Source: Camellia lanceoleosa | Lineage: Eukaryota > Streptophyta > Magnoliopsida > Ericales > Theaceae | Direction: 5' to 3' | Assembly (NCBI GenBank): GCA_025200525.1 | Contig: CM045761.1 | Location: 102,586,182-102,650,181, forward strand | DNA: 64,000 nucleotides | Shown here: piece after piece, positions 10,389 to 20,364 of the stretch | Layout of the letters: every line of letters starts with the position of its first letter | Position numbering within the stretch: the stretch's first letter is position 1 | Program-made: the position numbers and the translations under genes | The notes under the pieces: model-generated | Databases searched by the model: none | The model's input: only the letters and a program-made list of their open reading frames with translations | What the model was told of the DNA's origin: nothing

Positions 10389-11250
10389 GCTCCAGCAGCC
10401 CCACCACCTCTGCAACCTCGGGCAGAAGGACCTCGGATAATTAATGTAATCCACTCAAAGGTTAACGAGAATGAAGTCAGAGGAGAAACCCAAAGGGTGA
10501 GACATCTACAACATGTCTACCAAGTCGGGGAAAAAAGACATCGGCCTGAAGAGATCCAAGGATCATTAATAACCTTCACCGAAGCCGACCTAGAGTCGGT
10601 CCAACACCCGCACAATGACGTCCTGGTAGTATCCCTCCAGGTTAGGGAGTGCCAAGTGAAACGCATCCTAATAGATCATGGCAGCTCTTGTGACATCATG
10701 TACGTTAGATGTTACAATGAGCTAGGCCTTCATCCAGACGACATGAAGCAATCAAATGACCCGATGGTCGGCTTCAATGGAATGCCTACGTGGCCCCTGG
10801 GCGCTACAAACTTGGAAGTACAGGCCGGTACTAGAAAAATCAGGAAAGAATTCACCGTGATTGATACGCCTTCTCCTTACAACATCATATTGGGAAGACC
10901 ATGGTTGCATGCAATGGGGGCAGTTCCCTCAACATTGCACCAACTATTGCGCTTCCCAACAGAACATGGGATTGAAGAAGTCAGAGGAGATCAACTGCAG
11001 GCAAAAAATTGCTCTATGGTAGCAATGAAGACAACCTGCAATGTTCGAGAACCAGAAAAGGCAGAAATTGAAGATGAGGACATAGAGGTCCTAGATGATG
11101 TCAGCAAGGAGCCGGCCAAGAAGAGTGAGGAATCACTAATAAAGAAAATCCTCGTAAAGGAGGGCGACGAGGAGTGCTTCTTTCTTCTCGGCTCAGGCTT
11201 AGCCAAAGAAGAAGAGAGAGAACTGGAAGCTTTTTTAAGAACAAACATAG
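10389..11250 (+). pseudogene. pol: Tat aspartic protease region
   Basis: The frame runs on from gag. The protease core shows ILIDHGSSCDIMY near 10665-10705, where the catalytic motif reads Asp-His-Gly instead of the usual Asp-Ser/Thr/Gly-Gly. It then has FTVIDTPSPYNIILGRPWLH (10850-10910), the flap-to-C-terminal signature ending in LGRPWLH. An acidic linker (EIEDEDIEVLDD) joins it to RT. No stop falls in this part after 10388. Confidence 0.85.
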
Positions 11251-12590
11251 AGGTGTTCGCCTGGACACCTTATGAACTGCCTGGCATTGACCCCGAGGTC
11301 ACATGTCACAGACTGAACGTCGACAGGTCGGCAAAACCTGTAATACAACGAGCTAAAAGACCGACGTTGATGGACGTCGAAGCTGTGGAGGAAGAGGTAG
11401 ACAAACTTCTGGAAGCCAAGGCCATCAGAGAAGTCAATTATCCAACGTGGCTATCAAACACTGTCGTGGTAAAGAAGAAAAACGGTAAATGGAGGGTTTG
11501 CGTAGATTTTACAAGCCTAAATAAAGCCTGCCCCAAAGACAGCTTCCCTCTGCCAAAAATTGACCAGCTGGTGGATGCCACATCAGGACATGGAAGAATG
11601 AGCTTCCTAGATGCTTATAGGGGGTACCACTAGATAGCCATGTACCCCCCAGACGAAGAAAAAACAGCATTCATCACCCCAAAAGGCCTGTACTGTTACA
11701 GGGTGATGCCTTTTGGACTGAAGAATGCAGGAGCAACCTACCAAAGGCTGGTAACCAAAATGTTCAAGCACCTGATAGGCCAAACAGTTGAAGTCTACAT
11801 CGATGACATGGTCGTAAAAACCAAGGATCCTAAGAGTCATCTTGTCGACCTAAAAAAGGTATTTGAAATACTCAAAACATATCGGCTCCGACTCAACGCA
11901 TCTAAATGCGCGTTTGGAGTTGGATCAGGTAAGTTCCTAGGTTACCTGGTAACAAGAAGGGGAATAGAAGCCAGCCCAGATCAGATCAAAGCCATCCTAG
12001 ATTTACAGAGTCCAACATCGGCAAAACAAGTTCAAATACTCACTGGAAGGGCTGCAGCCCTAAACAGGTTCATAAGCCGAAGTTCAGACAAGTGTAAACC
12101 CTTCTTCAACCTGGTAAAAAAGACCGCAGACTTCCTATGGACAGAAGAATGTGAGGCCGCTTTGGCCGACCTAAAGAAGTATCTGACCACGGCCCCAGTT
12201 CTCTCCACACCTGAACCTAGGGAAGAGTTGTTTTTGTACTTAGCCGTGTCAGAACACGCAGTAAGTGCAGTTCTAATCCGAGAAGAACAGGGAGAACATA
12301 AGGCTGTCTATTATGTAAGTAAAACCTTAGCCAACGCTGAAGCAAGGTACTTACCAGAAGAGAAGTTAATGCTGGCCCTAGTCATGGCCTCAAAGAAGTT
12401 GAACCACTACTTCCAGGCACACAAGATTGTAGTACTAACAGAGCACCCACTGAAGTCCTTATTACAACAAGGAGATTTAACAGGAAGAATTGCAAGGTGG
12501 GCAGTAGCCTTGGGCCAGTATGACCTGGAGTTCAGGCCCAGAACAGCAATTAGGGGCCAGGTTTTGGCCGACTTCGTCGCAAAATTCATG
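11251..12590 (+). pseudogene. pol: Tat reverse transcriptase and first RNase H
   Basis: RT blocks appear in order: WLSNTVVVKKKNGKWRVCVD, LNKACPKDSFPLPKIDQLVD, SFLDAYRGYH, YCYRVMPFGLKNAGATYQR, and the catalytic YIDD at 11796-11807, then FLGYLVTRRGIE. The Ty3-type RNase H follows with YLAVSEHAVSAVL, YVSKTLANAEARYLPEEKL and YDLEFRPRTAIRGQVLADF. A TAG at 11631, in the invariant YHQ position of the RT fingers, is the only break. RT copies the genomic RNA and RNase H degrades the RNA strand. Confidence 0.93.
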
Positions 12591-12699
12591 CCCGAATCCA
12601 TCGAACGTCGAGCTCCGTTGAGCCAAGATACACAAGGTCCCAGCAAGCAAGGAGAATCCCAGCCAAGGACCAAGGAACAAAAGAAGGAAAAGCTCAGAT

Positions 12700-13130
12700 C
12701 CTGCAGTATCTACATCGGCGACTCATTTAGACTGTTTGTCGATGGAAGTTCAAATCGACAAGGAGCAGGAGCAGGAGTGCTGCTGATATCTCCAGATGGG
12801 GAAATAATAGAACAATCCATCCAATTGGGGTTTAAGGCCTCAAACAATGAAGCAGAATACGAGGCATTAATTGCAGGGCTAAAGCTGGCAGCAGAAGCAG
12901 AAGCAGATGAGGTAATAGTTTTTTGTGATTCACAGTTAATTGTTAACCAGTCAACAGGAGAATTTGCAGCCATAGACGAGAGGATGTCAGCATATGCAAA
13001 AGAGGTTATCAGATTGGTTGAGTTATTTCAAAACTGCCGACTTCTCCAAGTAAGCCGAGATGATAACAGCCACGCCGACGTGCTAGCGAACCTGGCAAGT
13101 TCAATACAAACTGGAAAGACAAGAACAATT
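12700..13130 (+). pseudogene. pol: Tat second (archaeal-type) RNase H
   Basis: The domain reads FRLFVDGSSNRQGAGAGVLL, then SNNEAEYEALIAGLKLA, then VIVFCDSQLIVNQ and DNSHADVLANLAS. It keeps the catalytic Asp, Glu, Asp and the distal Asp of an RNase H fold, separate from the first RNase H ~350 bp upstream. Two RNase H domains in tandem are a mark of Tat elements. No stops occur in it. Confidence 0.88.
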
Positions 13131-14450
13131 ATGATCGACTACATGTCGGGCCCGAGCATAGAACCACAGAACGCAAAGCAAGAGACAATGTGTGTGGACA
13201 TGGGGCCAAGCTGGATGGATGCAATTGTTGCATTCCTAAAAGAAGGAAAGCTGCCAGAAGACCGTAAGGAGGCACACAAAGTCAGATTGAAGTCAGCGAG
13301 ATTCAGCCTGACTACGGACGGACAACTCTACAGAAGGTCCTTCACTGGACCCCTTTTAAGGTGCGTACATCCCTTACAAGTTGAAGATTTTTTATATGAA
13401 ATTCATGAAGGGATTTGTGAAAGCCACACTGGGGGCAGATCATTAGCCCATAGGGCCATTACCCAAGGGTATTGGTGGCCCTACATGCAAAAAGATGCAG
13501 AAGCATACGTGAAGAAGTGCGAACAATGCTAAGGGTTTGCACCCTTGATTCATCAGCCAGCTGCTGACCTGAACCCAGTATCCAGCCCTTGGCCGTTTGC
13601 CCAATGGGGCATGGATCTGGTTGGACAACTTCCCTAAGCAACTGGGCAGAGAAAATACTTGTTGGTAGCAACAGATTACTTCACAAAATGGATAGAGGGA
13701 GAACCTCTTGCCAAAATCCGAGATGTGGACGTCAAGAATTTCATATGGAAAAACATTATTACCAGATTTGGCATTCCCAGAGCCATCGTTGCCGACAACG
13801 GAACACAGTTCGACAGCAAGCTTATCACGAACTTCTGTGCGAAATTCAAGATCAAGAATTACTTTTCAACACCAAGTTTGCCCCAAAGTAATGGACAAGC
13901 AGAAGCTTCCAACAAAGTAATTCTGGATGGAATAAAGAAAAGGTTGCAAGCAGCAAAAGGAAAATGGGTAGACGAATTACCCAATGTACTTTGGGCATAT
14001 CGAACTATGCCGAGAAGATCAACAGGGGAATCCCCATTTGCCATGGCCTATGGCACAAAAGCAGTAATTCCACTGGAAGTCGGCATCCCAGGGATCCGAA
14101 CCCAGGGAGTTGAGAATGGGACTAATGACATACTCTTAGCCCGAGATCTGGATCTTTTAGAAGAGCGAAGAGAGAAGGCTGTAATTCAGCTTGCAGTATA
14201 CCAGCAATAGCTTGCCAGAGCTTACAACAAGAAGGTCAACCCAAGAGATTTTCAAGTCGGCGACCTAGTCTTAAGGAAAGTCGTCGGCAACAAGAAAGAT
14301 CCCAGAGAGGGAAAGCTTGGCCCAAACTGGGAAGGACCATACAGAATTACTTCGGTGTTAGGCAATGGAGCTTATCGGCTTGAAGACAATGAGGGCAAAG
14401 CATTGCCAAGACCTTGGAACACTTGTAATTTGAAATTTTTCTATCATTGA
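13131..14450 (+). pseudogene. pol: Tat integrase
   Basis: The His-His-Cys-Cys zinc module (IHEGICESHTGG ... CEQC) ends at a TAA (13530). The core carries the three catalytic acids: Asp in WGMDLVG, Asp in VADNGTQF, and Glu in NGQAEASNK. The C-terminus (VNPRDFQVGDLVLRKV ... GPNWEGPYRI) is a normal GPY/F-type tail, ending at a TGA at 14448-14450. Further in-frame stops are at 13635 (TAA) and 14208 (TAG). All breaks keep the frame set at 8760. Confidence 0.92.
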
Positions 14451-14607
14451 GATGTTCATTATTTTTGGCCGATGTCATCAATAAAATCTTTTTAGAATTC
14501 TTCAAGCACATATGATTGATTAAGATACTTAACATTGTTTCTGGAAGACATGAAAAATGAGAACCCAAGTGGAACTCAGGTTCACATTGGGGGCAGAGAA
14601 GATACAA

Positions 14608-15470
14608 AGTTTACCACTTGTTGAAATTTGTAGCAATTTACAAGTTGGTCGGACCGAATACAAAGTCTACCACTTGTTGAAATTTGTAGCAATTTACAAG
14701 TTGGTCAGACCGAATACAAAGTCTACCACTTGTTGAAATTTGTAGCAATTTATAAGTTGGTCGGACCGAATACAAAGTCTACCACTTGTTGAAATTTGTA
14801 GCAATTTACAAGTTGGTCAGACCGAATACAAAGTTTACCACTTGTTGAAATTTGTAGCAATTTACAAGTTGGTCAAACCGATGCAAAGCTTACCACTTGT
14901 TGAAATTTGCAGCAATTTACAAGTTAAAAGTAAGCTGAGATGGTTCCTTAGCTTCACTTGTTGAAATTCGTAGCAATTTACAAGTTGAAGTTAAATCGAG
15001 ATATTTGTTTCTCTTCACTTGTTAAAATTTGTAGCAATTTACAAGTCGAAGTGAAGCCGATGTTATTGCTTACAGACTTATAGCAATCTACTGGTTGGAT
15101 AAACCAAAAAAGATGTTTAACACTTGTTGAAATTTGTAGCAATTTACAAGTTAAAGTTAAACCGACATGTTGTCATCTGCTGAAATTTGCAGCAGTATAC
15201 AGGTTGAAGCAAAGGTGAAGTATATTGTTTAAACCCTTGTTGAAATTTGTAGCAATTTACAAGAAGATCATTGTTTAAACACTTGTTATAACTTGAGAAA
15301 AGTTTACTGTATATAATAATCCTTGTTGAAATTTCTAGCAATTTACAAGTAGGTTAGACTGATATCACTGTTCAAACACTCGTTGAAAACTTAAAAAAAG
15401 TTTGCAAAGTTAACATTGAATAGTATATGTTTTATACTTGTTGAAATTTTTGAAAAGATTGCAGGTCAAT
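14608..15470 (+). repeat. 56-bp tandem repeat, hairpin-forming, between convergent genes
   Basis: The first six units are 55-56 bp apart (CACTTG starts at 14615, 14671, 14727, 14783, 14839, 14894). Spacing and sequence then become looser to ~15470, with at least twelve recognisable cores in total. Each core begins ACTTGTTGAAATTTG and ends AGCAATTTACAAGT, so it can fold into a stem (ACTTGT...AAATT with AATTT...ACAAGT) around a short loop. The array lies between the end of pol (14450) and the 3' end of the antisense gene (15765). Confidence 0.9.
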
Positions 15471-15764
15471 ATCTTGCCGAAGTAAAACTTGCAGTTATTA
15501 TACCCGAGGTATGTAACCCCGAGAAGATTATACAGGGGAAGAATTATGCAAAGTATTCTAAGTATAGACCATACAGAAGCAACAAAGAAGAATTAAACAA
15601 ACATTCTGGGAAAAATAGTTGCAGTCATATACAAAGAAGGCACTGTAGCCTGGCAGAACTAAATTGTTCATGAGTAACAAAACAAAGGCACATTGGCCAC
15701 GGAAGGAAACTTGCATTGTTCAGAAAACAAAGTACAAAAGGAAAAAAAAAAAAGAAAAAAAAAA

Positions 15765-18152
15765 CTATGATTCTTCAGCCTCAGGAGCGGTTTGAATTTG
15801 GACCTCGGCAGTCTCTGGAAGAACAACCTCGACATCTTTTTCCACTACAACCTCGGCATTCTTGTCTGCCGCGATCTCGGCATCAATTTCAGCAAGAGTT
15901 TTTTCAACACTTCTCTCAACCAGAAGAAGGTAAGAGGAAAGCCCACTAATGTCAGCTTCCTTGGGCACTTCTTTAGTATCTTCATCCTGGGTCAAGTCCA
16001 AAACTTGATCACCCTCAGGAGGAGACTTGACTTCAACAGCATCTTTGGGCTTCCTTACCAAGGCTTCATCATCATTTTTCTTCATCCTCATCTTCAGCCT
16101 GGGATTCAGATTCAGCTTCTTCCTCAGTCTGACTTGGAGGAGGATGAGGAGGAAATGGCAAAGGAATAGATTCAGCCTTGCGCTAGGGCGAATCAACAGG
16201 AAGATCAAGCTTTTTTGCTAAGGACATCCAACCAAGGGAAAAGCCCCTGTTGCATGCCTGCTTAACTTGTAACTTGTAGTCTTCAGTGACATCAGCCACA
16301 CCTTGGGCATAAGCCTTTTCGTTGGCTTCTTTAATTTCAGCCGACTTCGCGGCCAGGGCTTCTTTGAGCTCCTTCTACCGGGCGACCTTCTCTGAGCTTC
16401 TTTCTTTTACGCCTCAAGAATCGCTTTTGATGGCTTCGGCAGCCTCGGCCTTTTCATCAGCTATTTGTTTAGCCTGAGTTGCAACTTCGGCCTGATCTTC
16501 CAGAGTCTTCATCTTGTTTTGAAGACTTTTATTTATTTTTTGAAGAGCAGCATATTCCTTCTTCATATCAGACAACTTCTCCTTGGTTTCAAATGACTGC
16601 ATTGAAAAGGAATGGGCGTACTGGATAGCCTGACAAAAAATAGAAGTGTTAGAAATTTTTTTTTTCAAAGTATGAAACAAAAAGAAAGGACGCGTACTAA
16701 ACTGGAACACTTACTTGAACTGAGTGTTGGAGCATTAAAGCGTAGTTCTCATATTCACTATTTCCAGCATTTCGCTCCAAATCACCAGGCAGAAGTAGTG
16801 CAGAACTGAGAGCCACGCCGACATTTATGTCGTCGGCACTCTCACTGCCCAATATTGGCCTGTCTTCCAAAGTAAATTGGAGGGCCTAAGGGACATTTGG
16901 TATCTTGGACTTTGAAGTTGTTGCAGAGGAGGACCTCGGCTTCTTTGATTTAGTAGACTCCGATGGCTGAGCCTCAACAGACCTTTTTGTAGAAACAGAA
17001 GAAGCCTTCTTACTCTCAGCCAACTTGGAGATGGGCAAGGCATCCTCAGCTTCTGCCTCAGTGGTTTTGGTCTTTGGTTGGACTTTCTTGGTTCTTTTTG
17101 GTTTTGGCGGAGGCATTATTTGAGTTGGTATAGCATCAACATCGTCTGGGAGGTCGGCTAGGAGATCTTGGGCAATGGGCTTTGGGCGGACCATTTCGGC
17201 GGTTTTGACAAGTCTTTGCCGACGTTTTCTTTCTGGTATTGGGACTAAGTATGGGGCTGAACTGGATGGTTGATCGGCTGGATCAGAAGTCGATCCTTGG
17301 TCAGCTCGAGATATTGATACGGTTTGTGCAGTGGTAGCAGAAGGAGGTGATGAACTCTTTTTCTTTCTTTTTGGAACGTCGGGTAAGGTGGATTTGTAGG
17401 AGGGGATGAAGTTCAACACTAGCGGAGCCTTGCGCTTCTGGATCGGGAGGTCCAGGAGCTTCTTTAGGTCTTTTCCAAGGAAATAGGACTGGCGAAAGTC
17501 CTTGAGTGGCTTACGAACGTCTGCAAAAAAGAGCACAACATCAGAAACAGATAAAATCCCTTGAAGACTTGGAAAAAAAAAGAAACAACAGCTAAGTAAT
17601 TGGCGCTGGGCGCTTACCCTTGCCCTCTTTAACTGTTCGGGGAAGAGGGTAGAGATGGACTTTTTCGTCTGGGCTAAACTCCCAATTTCCAGAAGCAATG
17701 AGATAATCGTCTCCAGCCCTTTTGTTGGAGTCTGGGAGGTCGGCTACAATTTTAAATTCAGTAGACCTCGGCTTGAGGTAATATACAAAACCTTTTTCTT
17801 TCAGGTTAAGGGCGCACATAGTGTAACAATATTGGATATCGGCGAGAGTGATCCTAACATTCTCCTGCCGAGCTAAAGCTATTATACCATTAAGTGTTCT
17901 ATAGGAGTTGATGGTAAGTTGCATAGGGTTCAAGGTGTAGTAGTGAAGAACTTCACGAAAAAGGGGATTAAGTGGGAGCCGAAGTCCACACTCAACAAAA
18001 GCTTCAACAGGGAAAGGCATTGTATCGTCTGTAGGCATAATGGAATCATCGTCCCCAGTTAGCCTAAGGTGAACATCGGCAGGGATAGAGAACTCTTGCC
18101 TAAAGAATTCGAGTTTGGTTGGGGTATTTACCCTATGTCTCCACATACCCAT
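15765..18152 (-). pseudogene. Tat antisense accessory gene, three exons
   Basis: On the minus strand an ATG at 18152 opens MGMWRHRVNTPTKLEFFRQEF. Exon 1 (18152-17618) contains LRLPLNPLFREVLHYYTLNPMQLTINSYRTLNGIIAL, which resembles the putative gypsy-type transposon domain (Transposase_28). Intron 1 (17617-17521, 97 bp) has GTAAGC and TTTTTTGCAG ends in phase 1. Exon 2 (17520-16715) is Lys/Ser/Pro-rich with nuclear-signal-like KRKKK clusters. Intron 2 (16714-16630, 85 bp) has GTAAGT and TTTTTTGTCAG ends in phase 0. Exon 3 (16629-15765) is a long coiled coil (KKEYAALQKINKSLQNKMKTLEDQ) with an acidic tail. The frame survives both junctions. Breaks are TAG (16888), TGA (16416), TAG (16377, 16185) and one 1-nt frame change near 16078. 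The role is unknown. It would be ~735 codons long. Confidence 0.8.
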
Positions 18153-19100
18153 GGTTTTGGTATAAAAGTACTCGACTACAGAAACAGTGTGTTCTTAAAA
18201 GGTTACTGGTACCTCAGCTTAAACCTAGGTATATGTTGAAAAAGTGGGTTTCAGTTTTTCCTAGAGAATTGAAGGTCCTATGCGCAAATCCCAAACCTAA
18301 GAACTACGAAGACAAAGATCAAAGGCACAGATCTGGAAAAGATACAAAAAAGCAGAAAAAAAAAAAAAAACGAAGTTTCAGATTCAAGAACATAAAGGGT
18401 GGAAGACCAAGAACAGTGATAAAATAGCACCAGTATTCATGACATGTGTAAAATCATGAAATAAGGCACATTCAGGTGAATGGTTCGCAAAATTAAATAC
18501 TTAAACTAAAGCAGTAAAAGCAGGAAATCCAAGGATAATCAAGAATTGAAGAAAAAGGGCCAGTTGCTTACCAGACAAATCGAGGCCGGAATGAAATTCG
18601 CCGAGGACAGACGACGGACGAAACAGTAGCGAAAGCTTCAATGGTAGAAGGAAGACTATTGCAGAGTCGAAGCTCAAAACAATGGAGGACTCAAAGGAGA
18701 AAAAGCTTTGAGAGAAAGAGAAAGCAAAGTAATCAAATACAAAAGTGAAGAAACGAAGGAGAGAGACAACAGTTTTGTCAAAAACGTGAAACGGCGGCAA
18801 AACAGAAACATTTAATGCGCCTGGGTTAACACATGCGTCAGATGGTGCATACAGGAAAAAACGTATTTCACAAACGCGTCGCAGGCACGAGCCAATAGGA
18901 ATAAAACGCGTGAATAAAGCGGTTGAAAAGTGATGCATGACAGCTCATGCGTATGGGAGAGTTCATTCAAATTCTTGCTCTTGAAAGAAGACATGTCGGC
19001 TTAAAGAGAATGATCTCGGCTACAGAATTTTTTGTGTCGACGTACTGAAAAGAACTAAACGGTGTAGGTTCTATCATCTCAGAATGCCGAGATAATAGAA
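18153..19100. other. Spacer upstream of the antisense gene, to 3' LTR
   Basis: No supported gene. It must hold the promoter and leader of the antisense gene. It has a short A run (18355-18370) and no family-like frame; a 145-codon minus frame at 18501-18938 shows no recognisable features. Confidence 0.5.
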
Positions 19101-19113
19101 CCTAGGGGGCAAT
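19101..19113 (+). promoter_or_regulatory. Polypurine tract, Tat element
   Basis: CCTAGGGGGCAAT precedes the TG of the 3' LTR. It is purine-rich with pyrimidine breaks. Confidence 0.7.
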
Positions 19114-19646
19114 TGTGGGGATATATTTTTGAGTACCAACACGTGGCATGGTGATGCCGACGTGTCAGCCAAGGTTCCACGTATCGTGGTAATTACGCCG
19201 AGGTGATCTCGGGGTTGCCGAGGTTATCTCCGAGGATATTGGAATCCAGGATAAGCGGATAAAGGAATAGGAGTCCGGAATTGGGAGGAGACTTCAGTTT
19301 GGATAATGATAAAACTCTTGGAGAGTTCTTGTCCTAAACCCATTGGGAGTTCCAGGTTAGCAATAATTCTGAGTCCACTGGAGTTAGGCTCCTATTGGGA
19401 CTAGGATTGTAATGGCTATAAAAAGACCCCCATGGGTCAAAGGTATGTTTTTATACTCAAGCTTGTGAGTTGAATACTTGATTATCTTTGAGAGATATAC
19501 TGACTTGATCGTCGGAGTGCCCCCGTGTGGAAAAACCACCATCGGAGCCTTTTCTTTCTGTGCAGGTCAGCCAAGTGCCATCTATTCTGCCAGTGCTCTC
19601 CAGCTGAATACTGAGTTGGCAGTGTGGTCAGAAAATCACTCACACA
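19114..19646 (+). mobile_element. Tat element 3' LTR
   Basis: It starts TGTGGGGATATAT and ends CACTCACACA, followed by the TSD ATTTG (19647-19651). A 5-bp deletion relative to the 5' LTR lies just after the TATA box. Confidence 0.95.
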
Positions 19647-19651
19647 ATTTG

Positions 19652-20004
19652 TTTTTTTTTTAAAAATCTTCGACCAGCTTGATTCTGTGCCAAAGTAAAT
19701 CAAGTCAAAACAACTAAGAATTTTGTATCTTATTTCTTCACATAATTAAATAGATGGTTTACTTGGGCTTCTTTGGAATCCACTTTGACAAAAGTAGCCA
19801 TCGATCTTGTTGTTCCATGCGTGAGGGGCTTGCTTCAAGCCGTATAATGCCTTTCAAAGTCAATCAACTTTTTCTTCTTTCCCTTTTGCAGCATATCCTT
19901 GAGGCTACTCGACATACACTTCTTGTAATTCTCCATTTGGGAATGCAAATTTGACATTGACTTGGAATACATTCAATTCCAACAGGGCTGGCTTCTATAT
20001 ATTT
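19652..20004 (-). pseudogene. pol: Copia-2 reverse transcriptase, upstream part
   Basis: The minus-strand reading gives NVFQVNVKFAFPNGELQEVYVE, then a GLKQAP-like block and AWNNKIDG-like sequence with frame changes, then GTESSWSKIF leading to the Tat insertion point. This is the part of RT immediately before the fragment at 7921-8186, so the Tat element split one gene. It ends near 20004, where the LTR of Copia-3 begins. It has lost the YVDD block clarity to frameshifts. Confidence 0.7.
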
Positions 20005-20364
20005 TGTATGTAATTTATGATGTCTCACACACAAACAAATGAATGAATTTATTTTCAAACAAATACAATCTGTGGGGTTTTATCTCCCACCTCTCTATCT
20101 ATCAAACCTCTTATGGATTTCTTGATTTATGATTGATTGATAGATTTCTATAACAACAACAACCTAACAATCTATTTATAGGTTTCTGATTTGTGTATCA
20201 ACTGTGTGTGAATTTATAGCTGTGATTTTGAATTTAGTTTCTTACCTTCTAAGTTTCTGAGTTGGTGAGCTTCAAGGAAGCTTCATGGCTATTTTTTCAA
20301 TTTCTTCTTCTATCTTTAGGCAGCTTCTGGAGATTACTTGAAGAGTCAAGTTTATTCTCCAACA
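20005..20364 (-). mobile_element. Copia-3 3' LTR (~360 bp, minus strand)
   Basis: On the minus strand a polypurine tract (CAAGGGGGCA type, 20365-20380) precedes TGTTGGAGAATAAAC, giving a firm LTR start at 20364. The other end, ACATACA at 20005, is inferred from the junction with the Copia-2 RT. No partner LTR is visible. Confidence 0.65.

Larger units (their letters stand above)
8187..19646 (+). mobile_element. Complete Tat-lineage Ty3/gypsy retrotransposon, 11.46 kb
   Basis: Two LTRs (538 and 533 bp) flank gag-pol and an antisense gene. The 5-bp target duplication ATTTG is at 8182-8186 and 19647-19651, inside the Copia-2 RT reading. A gag-PR-RT-RH-second RH-INT order, with an archaeal-type second RNase H, places it in the Tat group. 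By eye the LTRs differ by about 19 substitutions, mostly transitions, and one 5-bp gap (~96.5% identity), so insertion is moderately recent. Extra antisense ORFs downstream of pol are known from Tat elements such as Grande. Confidence 0.95.

Noticed and set aside
14608..15470. CRISPR-like regular repeats
   Set aside because: Contiguous tandem units with no unique spacers, in a plant retrotransposon.
18501..18938. 145-codon minus-strand ORF upstream of the Tat antisense gene
   Set aside because: Hydrophobic, Phe/Ser-rich reading of an A/G-rich leader; no domain, and it does not join exon 1 by a credible splice site.
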